NCBI GenBank assembly: GCA_045837725.1
Contig: JBEWZL010000080.1
Coordinates: forward strand, 1-64,000
DNA: 64,000 nucleotides
Direction: 5' to 3'
Source: Vermamoeba vermiformis
Lineage: Eukaryota; Tubulinea; Echinamoebida
Below, one piece after another: positions 22,932 to 35,787 of this stretch (position 1 is the first letter of the stretch; every line of letters starts with the position of its first letter). The position numbers were made by a program, and so were the translations under genes. The notes beneath the pieces are model-generated. The model had not been told where the DNA came from, did no database searches, and worked only from the letters and a program-made list of their open reading frames with translations.

Positions 22932-25900
22932 TTATTTTCGTTTGTTCTTCAACATGGCCGAAGGGCAGCTGTGATTAAAGTTGCAGAACAAACACTTTGA
23001 AAAGCTCGGTTGTGCTTGAAACACTGATTGGCGCACGTTATTTGCAAGCGATTGTAACAATTTGTACGTCTCTTCAATGGTACTCATATCCGGACTCAAC
23101 TTCAGCTTCTTAATACTACCGATAATAATACATTAATACACCTACTATTAGCAATAGTTCTATACTTACGTGTAGAAATTATGGTTGACAAACTCTGTGG
23201 TGATTTTTCTCGGCAATAAATTGTACGTTTGATAATAAGCCAGTGCCAAAACGCTTTGCACAAATTTGACTTGCTCTTCAGGAATATAACCTTCAGTGTA
23301 CGTGTAAAAATGATGTACTTCGTTGTCTTCGAAAACTCTGTGGAAATTTCCGGTGATCGTGAAACTTTGATCGTTGTTCGAATCTTTCAAGTTCTTAAGC
23401 TGATCTAACGGTGCCTTTAAATCAATCTTAATAGAGAACGGCTGATTAATTCCTTTAAATCCTTCGTAATCTTTGTCAAAGTATTCTTCAAGAGCTGCCA
23501 TTGCCGAGCTGTATTTCTTCGGATCAACTTCGACGATGTTAGGAAAACCTAAAAAATGTTAGAATTGATCGTTATATACTTATAAATAACGTACCTAGTG
23601 TCTTAAGATCATCGTTAAATTTGTGCATTAACTCCAAAAAGTTGAACGTTCGTTTAGGCTCGCCAGATTCGTCACCGGCCTCAAAAGATCGTTCGTTTTC
23701 AAACAACGCAGTCAAGGTGTTTTTGAACGCTACAAGGGACGTTAGAATACTATCGAATTGAAAAATGATACGGACCTGTTTGATAGGCCATCAGGAAGGT
23801 TGGCTGAATAGGCATCTTCAAAACATATTGATAATAGTAATGTAGCGGACATCTGTCAAAGATGCGAATCTGATCAAAATCGAGACTTGTCGGTGGCGTG
23901 TCAATTTTGGGTGTCAAAGTGATCGGTCCAGTTTTCTTGAAAAAATCTTTGGCAGTCGTTGTTGGTTCAGCAGGCTCCGGCGCGACTTCAACAGCTTTCT
24001 TTTTCGAAGAAACTTTTGGTTGGCCAAGTGCCTCAGCGATAAACTTTGACGGGTTGTGTGAAGAAAATTTCACGGCGGCTTTGTTCTTGTTATCTCGGAC
24101 CGTGTAGTTCGTGAAGATGAACTTCTTTTTAGCTCGTGTTAAGAGCATATAAACAAGTCTCCTTTCTTCTTCTTGGTACTCTTTAGCCGTTTCAATGCTA
24201 ATGCCCGTCAACTCGGGTGGCGGGGTCAAATCTGATTGCTACAAAGGTGGTCAGTAACATAGATTTTACTGTATTTTTTTCGCTTACTTTCAGACGACCA
24301 GGAGTCGAATCGTTCGTAGCGCCGGAGAATATTACGTAGTCGTACTCGTTGTTTCTTAGGTTCCAAAGAGTAGTTAATGCTACCGGTGAAATTTCCTAAA
24401 AAGGAAAGTCAGATCAAAATTTTTCACAGCGATGACTTGCCTCTTCCTCTACGAGCTCAGACCACAAAGTTTCAATGCGTTTCAAGTATGGAATTACAAA
24501 AGCTGGCAAAGAGGTCTTAAGTTTTCGTTCGACGTTGCCCACGAGCTTCAGGAACTTTGCAATATTCTTGCCTTGTTGCTCTTCAAGTTGTGTAGTTGGT
24601 GCTCGTAACGATTTCAACAACTTGTTCTTCTTCAAGAACTCGTATATGATTTGCATAGTCGTCTTGTTGGTCATCGCTTTTTCATAGTACTCCAAATCTT
24701 CGATAATTCTACGAGCCTTGCTAATGTATCCAACCATGTCGGCGTCCTTGATCGAGGCAATAGGACGGTCTGTCTTTTATTAGAACATCAATCCCGTCAT
24801 CACTTTTAGGCCTACAAACTAACCTGAAAAGTCCTTGAGAGCTTGTCGGAGGGTCTTTCTGTTCTGCACGTGATCTTCGGTAACTTCAGCTAACGCACGT
24901 GATGGGAAACTTTCAACGGTGGTCAGGACGACATGTCAAATCAGTGTTACAAGCCTTACCTGTACATCTTGGAGCCTAGTAATTGATACAAAACATGCGC
25001 ATTTGAAGGCTCAACCAAAGCGATAAGAAAATTGAGCAAGAATTGAACCTGGTACAATTGACAAATTAGCACTATTTAGATTCGCAAGCAACTAATTGAA
25101 CGTACCTCGGGGAACATGTTGATCTTTTGATTGAAAGTCTTATTTACAAATGAAACTCCTGCCTCGCGAAATGCATTGCTGAGTTCGAGCATTTCATTCT
25201 TACTTCGAACAGCCTACCAAAATATAAGTAACTCACGATCATTAGATGTTAGTGCCCGGTTAGTCACCAGTACCTCGTTACGTACCAACACAATCTTGGG
25301 CTCTCGTTTCTCACCGTCTTCAGAGTCAACATTGGTCTCCTTTTGCATCATCGCTTCGATATCGGCAGCAGGATTGCTTTTGTCTCCAAACTCGTTCTTA
25401 AGTATCGTTTGTACCATTTGAACGACAGCCGTGACTTCTTGGTGACGCGTGTCATAGACAAAATGTTCCACACGAGCACTACCGTCGACATCAGGTACAT
25501 TAGCTGTCATTAGCTTATTCAAGCCGCGCTTGACTTCCATTCGATCACCGTTCTTCGTGATCAGATTGCGGGCAGCTGTTAAGATCGGAGCGGGACTGCG
25601 ATAGTTATTGGCTAACGTGAAAATAGCAGCGTTTGGAAAATGATCTGCAAGACGATCAAAAACATTGGGAATCGCTCCTCGCCATCTAAATATAGCCAAA
25701 TCGTCATCACCAAAGAGTGTCATTGTTCTATTTTTGGTGTCAGTGTTTCCCAATAACTTGATGAATTCGAGCGTGATTGGATTGATATCTTGGACCTCGT
25801 CTACAATAACGTGTGGGAATGTATTTCTAATTTCTTCTACGAAATCAGGTCTTTCTTCAAACATCTTCATTGCAGCCATCATCACGTCCAAATGATCAAA

Positions 25901-26918
25901 CTTTTTCTCGTCCCATTTGAGGCTGATAAACTTGGCATAAGCCGCAGCCAATTCAGTGTGTCTTTCGATGAGAACGCTCAACGGTGTCTTTTGCTTGTCG
26001 TTTGATTGCGTTAAATTCTGTGCTTCGTTCTGTTTGGCCGTCAAATTTGCGATGTATTGGTGGTACTTTTCAGGAGTTACATTGGCCTCCTGAAGTCTCG
26101 TAAAGTAGTTTAAGATAGCATTTGTATGATACAGCGGGTTCTTCTCGGGATTGAATAGGTTGAAACCGAGATCTTTGAAGTGCTCTTGGAAGAAAATTCC
26201 TCTGAAACAGGGGTCAGACAACAAGATCTGCGAATCTTTTACTAGGACGTACCGTTCCATAAAGCTAGCAGCTTTTACTTCACTAACAGGTGTTCTATAT
26301 CTATCTTTAAATTCTTGCAAAAAGCTGTACGACATCGTGATCCACGATCTGATAGTGGATGTGTTTTTTGATAGCGGCGTCTGAAGATCAATCTGGTACT
26401 GAATATTCGCGGCAGTTTTATCAGCAGTAGTGAGCACTAATATTTCCTCGGGCTCAGCAATATTACTTTCGATTAAATGTTGGACACGTCCTATTGCGCA
26501 GTGTGTTTTGCCCGTGCCAGGACCTGCGTGAGTTTATCAATAATTTCCTCGAAATGATGAACATCACGTAAGTAATAATTTACAATACCTGCTATTACAA
26601 AGGCTTGAGGGTTCATGTGCTCGATAACTTTCTTTTGATCGGCATCTGCTTTGAAGTTTGACAACTTAATTTGCTTTATTAGTACTATACTGATTATTAT
26701 ATAAATTATTCGACTTACAAATCTATTTTCTTGCTTTGATTGCGTGCTTGAGTTGATTATTACTTTCTAGAGAATCAAAAAAATCTCAATTAATCACCAA
26801 ATAATTTATTAGGCATTGTAATAATACTATAACTTACTGTAATATTGTTTCTGACAGGAAGCACGATTCCTCTATTTTTAACCTGCTTGGCAGTCAAGAT
26901 CACGTTGCGAACCCACAT
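22932..26918 (-). CDS. UvrD/Rep-type helicase fused to a nuclease-like domain with Fe-S cysteines
   Basis: About thirteen exons and roughly 1,100 residues. The largest exon (25274-26523) holds superfamily-1A helicase motifs: Walker A AGPGTGKTHC, motif II IVDEVQD, motif III LFGDDDLAIFRWRG and motif IV NNYRSPAPI; a C-terminal helicase motif with EERRLVYMLLTRAKKKF follows at about 24100-24190. The C-terminal part resembles AddB/RecB-family nucleases: IRIFDRCPLHYYYQYVLKMP supplies the first Cys and KCLFCNFNHSCPS the last three of a C...CxxC...C Fe-S cluster. The nuclease core itself reads TGNFHRVFEDN and HFYTYTEG where active enzymes have G-x-I-D-R and D-Y-K, so catalysis is probably lost. It should unwind DNA in repair or recombination. 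The start at 26918 is the first in-frame Met; no targeting peptide is evident. Confidence 0.75.
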
Positions 26919-27311
26919 CTCGTTTTCTTTAGTCCTGTCACTGGTTTAAATACGTAATATCTACGGCATAAAGATTGATTTTGGGATTGATTACGAGTTG
27001 TGTTGAACTGTAAACTCACTAATTGAAAACTTGCAGATCGCGCGCTTTTTCGTGATGGTTTGACTTGGCAATAGTCCACAAACAAGCAATATAACACTAA
27101 TTATGCTGTTCCATCGGTACGTGATTATTCAAATATTTTAGCGAAGATTGATTACCGTATTTTTAGATCCATTTCCTAATTTGGCGATGTTTAAATAATC
27201 TCCCAGCGAGATGCTGTACTGACCGTTTGGTTTTAGAAATTACTTTATTTTAAAGAGATAACGCATATAATATACCACATACGCAACGGTAGGCGAATCA
27301 TTCTAATCAAA
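26919..27311. other. Divergent promoter region
   Basis: 393 bp between the helicase start (minus) and glycoprotein copy A (plus). TATA-like AT runs lie at about 27255-27280, 30-60 bp before the copy A ATG. No gene seen. Confidence 0.45.
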
Positions 27312-30131
27312 ATGAAGATCGCGCACGTTGCTATACTCGTGCTTTCAATCGCGGTGGTATCATTTGCTGCCAAGTTAGCCGACTCAGGCTATCCTACTTA
27401 TGCCGCCAATGCACAAAGAAATTGGAAAAGTAGCCGACCGGTAGGCATCACTACGTCGCGATCACGCGCGTAAATTAAAAATTTTACAGTGCTGTAATAA
27501 CCCTTATGAATTTACAAAATATATTTCTATTTGATGCTTGATTGCAATTTATGCATTTGTGCTTTTGATTAATTTTGGCAACGGGATCGATCCGTTGCAA
27601 TTAAATCAGAGCTGTTCATCTAATCCTTTTTAGCTAAAATGTATTATTTTGGTGCTTATTACTTTAATGACGATTTATTTTTTAGCTCTCTTGCGATGTA
27701 GCGAAAGGAAAAACAACCGTGCTTCAAGTTGCTTGGCAATTTGATCAAACTGGCAATCCATCAGGATTTGCATTTTCTTCTAATAGAGAGTTCACTATCG
27801 ATGAGCAAGTAAGTTTCGGTTAAACTCCCAAAATTATGGATCTAACTCATACCAATCCAAAAAAGGGATTTATGTACATTACCGGTCCTTTCCCCGAATC
27901 GCCGTTAACTGCAAGACTTCATATCAATGGTACTTTTTATCCTACACCAACGTAAGACAAGATCCGTTAAAATTTAGAAAAAAAGTTAACCGCATCTGCC
28001 CCGTTAGGTACACACCGATTTTCCAGGACTCTGTTCCAACGCAAGTCCAAGGCAAAGAGATGTACATAGGTGGTAGCGGCGATTCAGCTCGCGTTAATAC
28101 CAACACAATGACCCAGACTGCGTATTTCGCAGATGCTGTTTTGGGCGAAGGTCATTCTTCATACGTTCCTTTTGGCAACAACTTGATGGTGAAGACCAAC
28201 CAGGGAGCTCCATATCAAGATAATGCCTTCACGTACTTCTCTATTGGTACTAATGCTGAGGCTTCCGGCCAAACCCAAATCGTTGTCGGACAACCGCAAC
28301 TCAACGTGATGGTGTTCAACAATAGTGGCGTGGACATTGCCATTGCCGTTGGAGATACAGGAAACGGTTGGATGGTCGGAAGTACCGCTTGGGCTCCGAT
28401 CCCGATGGATCGCGCAATTTACAACGCGTTTGTCTCCGGTAACGAATTGGTTCTGCTTTGTGATGCTGCTCAAGGCGATGTCGGTGCTATTTATAGACTT
28501 AACGCAGTAAGTTTGCTTTTTACGATACTTTTTTTTGGCACGTGCTTTGGATCAGGACTCCAATTGACCGTTATTTTTTGAAGGCTACCGGTCAACTTAT
28601 TACCACGCACAATTTTACTACGTATCAAGGAGCAACGTATTATCTTGCCAACACCGCGTTCGTTATGTATCAAAATGGAAAGTCTCTGGCTTCTGTTACC
28701 TTTGGTGAATCATCTGTAAGTTATTCAATGCCGCTTTAATTTCTTATGGTCTAATTTTTTAAAGAACTTCTTCGTGGATCTGATAAACGAAGTTGAATAC
28801 GGAAATGCCTTCCCAGGCTATTTTAGCAATGCTCATCCTATTATGTCATCCGGTACGTGTTCTTGGTGTTTTTGGTACGCTTAAACTATGGACTAACCAT
28901 AAATTTTTTTACAGATGATATTGTGCTTTTGCCTTTAGCTGGCTCTGGCTCCAAAATCGAGTTTATTGGCTACGACTGGGAAAGCCGCGATTTGAAAATT
29001 CGCGGAAGACTTCCGGTCACGTACAACTCCCAGAGCGCAGGTGCCCCGGCCATTTCTGAAAATTGCAACGTGCATATTGTCGTTGATAACTCCGTCTATA
29101 CATTGGCTCCAATGCCGCTTCAAAACATCGTGCCAATCTTGGAGTGCGTTGATGCTGCCGGCAACGGTTACTTCGCGTACAACAACCTGGAGCAAAAACC
29201 AGTTTGGATCCCGCAGCTCCACGATAGAAACAATATCACTATTGTGGTAAGTTTCTTTAAACTTTCGGGTAACCGATGATACTTACCTTTAGTAGAACAA
29301 TACACCGTTCGAAGACTTTGCAGTTGGTCGTAGCCCTTATTTCCCACTCTCGTCCAAGATCTATCTTGGTACAAATGGCACGTTCACTTGGACCTTAGAA
29401 GACTACACTTTGACTTTCACAATTGGCCCGAGCATTGCCTGCCCAACTAGTAAGTCACCGCCATTATTTTCGTTACAACTTTATTAATCGATGTTAAAAT
29501 AGACGTCACATTTACTATCATTTTGACGGCCAGTTCACCGTTCCCCGCTGGCTTCAAAGAAATCGTTCGATCGACATTTGTAAATGTCACTGGCATCAGC
29601 GACAATCGTGTCACTGTTGTCAATACTGGCAAGCGAGACGTGACTCAGACTAGCACCTTGGAGACTGAGCTCGAAATTGCACCTGGTACGTAATTACGCG
29701 GTAATTGCAGTCTGAGACTACAATATCTTACTAACAATGATTACTTTGCAGACAATACGAACACTGAGCCCTCGCCGCAAGAAGTTGTTTCTAACTTTGT
29801 GTCATCTGAAACAACACAAGCTCAATTCGTCTCTGCGATCAACAGCACTACCGATGCTCCCTCAATAACTAGTTTAGGTGCGAACCTTTGATTGATTATA
29901 CGTGCATAACGGAGGCAAGCCATACTACTGTTAATATATCTAGACTTAGCGGGCAAATCATTGTCTACTGAGGTACAAGGTGTTTTGCCACCGCCAGTAG
30001 CAGCGCCGATTATTGTGGAAGAGCCGGTCGCACAACCTAAAGCGGTACCGATTGCCCCTACATCAAGTGCAGGTTTAATTAGCGTATCTATATTCTTTAC
30101 TTTTGTATATTCATTTATTTCGTATTTGTAA
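27312..30131 (+). CDS. Large GPI-anchored surface glycoprotein, copy A
   Basis: Eleven exons (27312-27440, 27686-27808, 27866-27951, 28008-28506, 28584-28715, 28765-28852, 28915-29246, 29296-29449, 29503-29685, 29752-29877, 29944-30131) join in phase to 679 residues. Order of parts: signal peptide (MKIAHVAILVLSIAVVSFAA); family signature KLADSGYPTYAANAQRNW; a GKTTVLQVAW segment; beta-rich repeats with many Asn glycosylation sites; the conserved block LAPMPLQNIVPILECVD with FAYNNLE; TWTLEDYTLTFTI; a domain ending FVNVTGISDNRVTVV; a Pro-rich stem; and a hydrophobic tail for a GPI anchor. No known family matches the body. The exon that other copies split at GTPIFHDNC is continuous here, so one intron has been lost. 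Inferred role: cell-surface adhesion or recognition. Confidence 0.75.
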
Positions 30132-30285
30132 TCTCGATAAATTCCCTCGTGACAACTGCGTGCTCCTGTCACCAAAGTTGTAAATCTCCCGTTTTGCCAT
30201 CGGGACTTGCGACATCGATTTCGCTTTTCGCTTGCAAGCTGCAAAACACCGGTAATTGCAATACAATTCTGTTCTGAAGCGTCCG

Positions 30286-33049
30286 ATGCCGGATCGTAAA
30301 GAATTTTTTTGTTGGCTGCTTCTAGGCCAGATCTTGCTGGTCAATGTAGTATACAGTGCAAAGTTAGCTGATTCCGGTTATCCAATGGCTGGAGCTAATC
30401 CTCAACGAAATTATCAATTAACAGAAAGGTAAAAATGAACGCAACAACACGACTCGAAAGATAATCTTTCAAACCAAATAGCATTATAATTGGTAATATT
30501 TAAATTATAATATTAGTAGTAGGCGAACTAATTAACATGATTTATTTTGTTTTTTAGTTTTGCTTTTTCTAATCCGCGATGTTACGCAGGTTTTATGCCC
30601 AAACGTCTCCGGCGGTAAATCAACCATATTAAATGTAGCATGGGTGTGGCCGCCTAGCAATTTTCCGCTCCAATGGGACTCCGTAGCACACCGAGAAATT
30701 ACTATGGACGCTGACGTGCGTATTAAACCATTGGAAAATATTATAATTATTTTATAGGGATACATATATTTAGCTGGATACGTTTTCATTGAAGGAAATG
30801 GCCTGCAATCGAAAGTTTTCAAGATTCACTCATCTGGAAACGCTTCCCTGACCACTATGTAATCAGTTTCTATTATTTATCTAGGAAATTAATCGTATCA
30901 TGCAGGACAAACTCGGTTCCACTAGAGCAATCAGTATACACTCACTTGGAAGGCGGTCTTTATTATTCAGCCAACGATAACGCTACCTTCGCTTGGAACC
31001 CTGATTTATCGTTAAATACGAGGATAGATAACGTATTTAATTCTATTGGTCCCTCGTCCGTCGCTCCTCTCGGATCAGATTATCTCGTCAAATCGAATGA
31101 CGGCAGCGAAACAGATCCCGCGCTTACCTTTATCAAAGTGCCAGAGAATACTGTTGATGTATCTAATAACCCCAACTTTATTGTTGGCTATACTACTCCT
31201 GTTATGGTCTACAAGAACGCGACACACGAGTTTCCGATTGTTGCGTCGAACACTTCACCTGCCACTTTCACATCTATGTATTACAATGGTTCGCTGCCAC
31301 GAGAAAGTGCTAAAGCGATGATAGACGGCTCTGAAATCATTTCTATAACGCAAAATACTGATGTGAAGATCTACAGAATAAGTGCCGTAAGTGGGACGTC
31401 AGTCCATAAACTGTTTACTGAGATTTCCTTTTAGGAAACTGGTGTTATCTTGGAAGAGAAGGGTGTCACTGTTGTAACTGGAGAGAGTGTCAGCTTGTCA
31501 GATCCGTCAAAATTTCTATATCATAATGGACGATCGCTTGCTGATGTCAGCCTTGGTGATGAGGTAGAAAGAACGGAATTATTTAATTTGAACTTTGTTC
31601 ATTACTAACTGCGATTCATACTCGTAGCATGCCTTTGCAGACCTTTATAACGACGAACTGATTGTCGAACGAACTGGAGAAATGCTTACCCAACCAACTT
31701 ATTCTACAGGTGAAGCTTGATCGTACTATTATATGTTATTCCGAGATGCTTAATTAATCGTGATTGATTTTAGTGGACAACGTCGTGATCGCTACTCTTT
31801 ATCGCGGAAATTTAGAATTTTGGGGCCTGGGTTGGGGAACCTGGGACGTTAAAATGAAGGCTGTGGGACCAGAGTTCAATAGTGCTACTGTAAGTAATCG
31901 AGACCTAGATCCTCTGTTTTAAGAAATTGTCGCGCTGACACTTTTGGCAGGGCTTTCCTATCTTCTCTGAAGACTGCAAGATGCACGTTGTAGTCGATCA
32001 AAATCTCTACACTCTCGAGCCACTGCCTATTCAAAATGTCGTGCCTATTCTCGAGTGCATTGATCCTGAGTGGGGTGTCGGATACTTTTCGTATGACAAT
32101 CTTGGACAACGCGAGTTCCAGATTCCGGCCATCCAAGACCGAAACTTTGTCGCAGCAGTGGTAAGTCTACTCGGTCTCGTCATTACTATGTTATATTAAC
32201 TCGGCTATGTTAGAATGATACTCCTATTACATCGTTTAAACTCGGTCATGGACCCACATATCCTTTGTCCAACATCTTGTCTCTGCCGTTGGAGAACAGT
32301 ACTTACACTTGGCAGCTCGAAAATTACCTTCTTAGCTTCAATCCTTCGGACTCTAAATTGTATTGCCCTACGAGTAAGTGTTTGTAAAGTATTGTTTGGA
32401 TGCGGATCTAACGTAACTTACCCTTGTAGCGGTCAATTTGACCATTGTCTTGACAGCCGATGCGCCTTTCCCTGCTAGTTTTAATCAAAAGGTGCGAAGC
32501 ACGTTTGTTTCTGTGACGGGAATTAGTGACAGTCGTGTCACAATTGTCACGAGCTCCAAGCGAAGTACCACTCAATCGAGCGAATTAGAAACAGAACTTT
32601 CTATTGCTCCTGGTGTGTGCCTTCATATCATGACTTTATTATTGACACTAACGTGATTATTAGATCCTAATAATGTGGAAAATTCTCCTGCACAAGTCGT
32701 GACAGAGTTCGCCACCAACCAACGAGATGCGTTCAACCAACAGATTAGCGCTGCCGACGGAGCTCCAGCCAATGTCACCGTATCATGTAAGTATTTACAA
32801 CTTAATTATATAAGCTAATATAATACAGCCGTTACCACGAAGCCGTTAGCGAGCCAGATTCGCGGATCCACAGAGGAAACTCCTTCGGCCCCACCTTCAA
32901 TTCCGACCAATGAGCCACAAGAAAGTTCGCAAGAACCTCAAGCGGTACCTTCTACAGCTAATTTCCTTTCCGGTATTGTTGGAATTCCATTTTTACTGTT
33001 TTGCTATTTCGGCGGTTCGCTTGCCATAAATAACAAATTCAGATGTTAA
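30286..33049 (+). CDS. Large GPI-anchored surface glycoprotein, copy B
   Basis: Starts 155 bp after copy A and has the same layout. The signal peptide (MPDRKEFFCWLLLGQILLV) is followed by AKLADSGYPMAGANPQRNY. Next come a segment with GGKSTILNVAWVWPP, the block LEPLPIQNVVPILECID with FSYDNLG, the strand TWQLENYLLSF, a domain ending FVSVTGISDSRVTIV, the spacer ETELSIAP, a Pro/Ser-rich stem and a hydrophobic C-terminus near LSGIVGIPFLLFCYFGGS. About twelve exons, stop TAA at 33047-33049. Unlike A, it keeps the intron before the GFPIFSEDC segment. Its sequence is clearly diverged from A and C in the exon where those two are nearly identical. No break was seen, so it is probably functional. Confidence 0.7.
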
Positions 33050-33082
33050 TTATTGCTGTCGTTTTTTTTGTAATTAACACAG

Positions 33083-35787
33083 ATGGACTCACGGCATCGG
33101 AGGAAGAAAAGTGAGCAATTGGCGGTCTGCTCGATCCTCATCTGTTCGATGCTCTTTCTTATACCAAATATTAATGCCGAGGTACTTGCAAACTCTGGGT
33201 ACCCAACTGCAGGTGCTAACGCTGAAAGAAATTTCATGATCAACCGCCCTGTAAGTGGTAGCCGTTATTTTTAATTAATTGCATAAAAAATAGTAATGCC
33301 TTTATCTTAAGTTCGCTTATTAAATAATAGTAATATTTACTTATATTTACATTTACGCAGTTTCTTTGCCCGACGGTGTCCGGAGGAAAAACCACGGTGC
33401 TGAATCCAGCATGGATTTGGCCTCCAGACGACGTTATCTTTAGCTTTACCAGCAAAGAGATAACTGTTGATGAATTCGTAAGTCGGCTTCAATTATTAAA
33501 TGACGCTTAATATTTCTATCTAGGGGCAAATTTACGTACAAGGATTCGATACCACCGAACGAGTTATTAAAATCGATATTAATACCGGCCAGCGCGCTGC
33601 AGCAGAGTAGGATATTAAATTTTTAGCAATAACTTTATTAACAATATTGCTTTAGCTACCAAACCACTACTTTCATCGATCCGGTTTTAACGCACGTACA
33701 AGGCAACAAATTTTACATGTCGAAGACGGGCTCTACAGCAGTCATTAATAGCGCTACTATGGTTGCTTTGTATGATTTCCAGGACGCAGTTTCTGGAACG
33801 GGTCCATCGTCTTTTGTGCCCTGGTCATCGAACTACATGATTGAAAGCAACATTAACCCTCCTGACCCCACCATCGTTTCCATCCAATATTATGACGCTG
33901 TAAACAACGTCTTCAACACGAATTTACAACAATTCTTTGTTGGCCAACCCGTGCTCGCAATGGTCTACAAAAATAATACCATCGTGCTCGTTGGCTGGCA
34001 TCCTAATGATGGTGTTAGTTATATTCAAACGTCGAATTGGACCGTGAATATGAACGAAAGTCCAAAACGAGCTTGGATTGAAGATGACGAGCTGGTCATA
34101 CAAGCCGTCGAAGTCGTGCTATTAAAGTACCATTTGGTAAGCCTTCGCCTTATTTTTTTTAACCCGTTAACTAATAGAATATGTATATTAGAGCAATGGA
34201 ACTCAAACATTCCGCAAATCTTACAACCAGTATCAAAACAACTATTACAGTGGAGCTCCGTGGCTCATGTACTACAAAGGTCAATCGTTCTCACAAGTGA
34301 CTATTGGTGAGCAGGTACGTAATGATAATATTAGTAATAGTTAGCTCGTGAAACATGTTAATAGTGTGGACTATTAGACTTTCTACGTGGACATTATCAA
34401 TGAGGTGAATTTTACCGGCCCAGTTCCCGCTGCATTGCAAGCTCAGCCGATCTTGTCTAAAAGTAATCGTAAAACATATTATTATGATAATCTAATCACC
34501 TTGTTGCAGTGGACAATACTTTGTTTATCGCTCAATCCAACATCGGGTTTGACGTCGAATTCATGGGTCTCGAATGGGGTTCATGGCAAGTTAAACTCGT
34601 TGGGCAATTGGCTCAGGGTGTTTCTATTGGTGACCTTGGTCAGATGGCAAGTACTTTATTAATTAGCGAATAGCGTTTTAGATGGACCAATTGGCTAACG
34701 CACTAAATAGGGAACTCCAATCTTTCACGATAATTGTCAAGCTGCTGTGGTGTTAGGCTCAAAGCTGTACGGACTCCAGCCACTACCCATTCAAAACGTC
34801 GTGCCAATCGTCGAGTGTTACAATCCTAATGATGGCCGTGCCTTCTTCTCTTACAACAACCTCGAGTCTAAATCTTTCATTCTGCCACGCGCCGACGATC
34901 GTAACAACATCTCGCCTTTGGTACGTCATTATTTTTACATAAAATGTCACCCTAATTTTCGTGCAGAATGTTGTCCCTGTGAAAACTTTTGCTACTGGCC
35001 GTGGTCCTGCATACCCGCTGTCGCTTCAAGTGTTCCTGGGCTTCGAGAACGCTACGTACACTTGGACTTTGGAAGACTACGTGTTGACTTTCACTGTTAG
35101 CCCGAGCCTCTATTGCCCTCAATGTAAGCTCATCTTACTACTCTCATGCGTACTTAACTTTTATGTAATTAGCTGCTAATATTGTTATCACTTTGACGGC
35201 CGATTCACCGTTCCCCGCTGGCTTCAAAGAAATCGTTCGATCGACGTTTGTAAATGTCACTGGCATCAGCGACAATCGTGTCACTGTTGTCAATACTGGC
35301 AAGCGAGATGTGACTCAGACCAGCACCTTGGAGACTGAGCTTCAAGTAGATCCGGGTAAGCTACTTTGAATGGTCAAAACGAGTAAATAGCTCAATAATC
35401 TTTTGTTCATAGATGCCACTAATACGGAGCCTGACCCGAGTTCAGTCGTTCAAAACTTCGTTTCGTCGCAACAACAAGATTTCAACACTAAAATTTCTGA
35501 AGCAGATGGCGCGCCGTCTAATGTTCAGACGGGTAAGTGTTTTCCCAAGTCATTTTTGCCCAACTCAACAAGTTAACTTGAGTTGGTTTACTTTAGATGT
35601 TACTGGTAAAGAACCTAGCACGGCTTTGCAAGGAACAATTCCTCCTAAAGCTGTTCCTGCGGCACCGCCAGACGCTACATCTGCACCTGTATCGACGAAT
35701 CAGCCCATCAAACCTACCTCTGAAGCCACACGTGCCACCTCTTATATATTTTCACTACTGTTGTTGGCTTTATGTTTAATCAGCTAA
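33083..35787 (+). CDS. Large GPI-anchored surface glycoprotein, copy C
   Basis: Begins only 33 bp after the stop of copy B, so promoter and terminator must overlap it. The N-terminus (MDSRHRRKKSEQLAVCSILI) has a basic stretch before the hydrophobic signal and then EVLANSGYPTAGANAERNF. The body carries the family parts in order: GGKTTVLNPAWIWPP; SSFVPWSSNYMIES; WIEDDELVIQ; LQPLPIQNVVPIVECYN with FSYNNLE; TWTLEDYVLTFTV; FVNVTGISDNRVTVV; the stem; and the GPI-type tail TSYIFSLLLLALCLIS. The exon at 35173-35355 is nearly identical in DNA to the matching exon of copy A. No break was seen. Confidence 0.7.
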
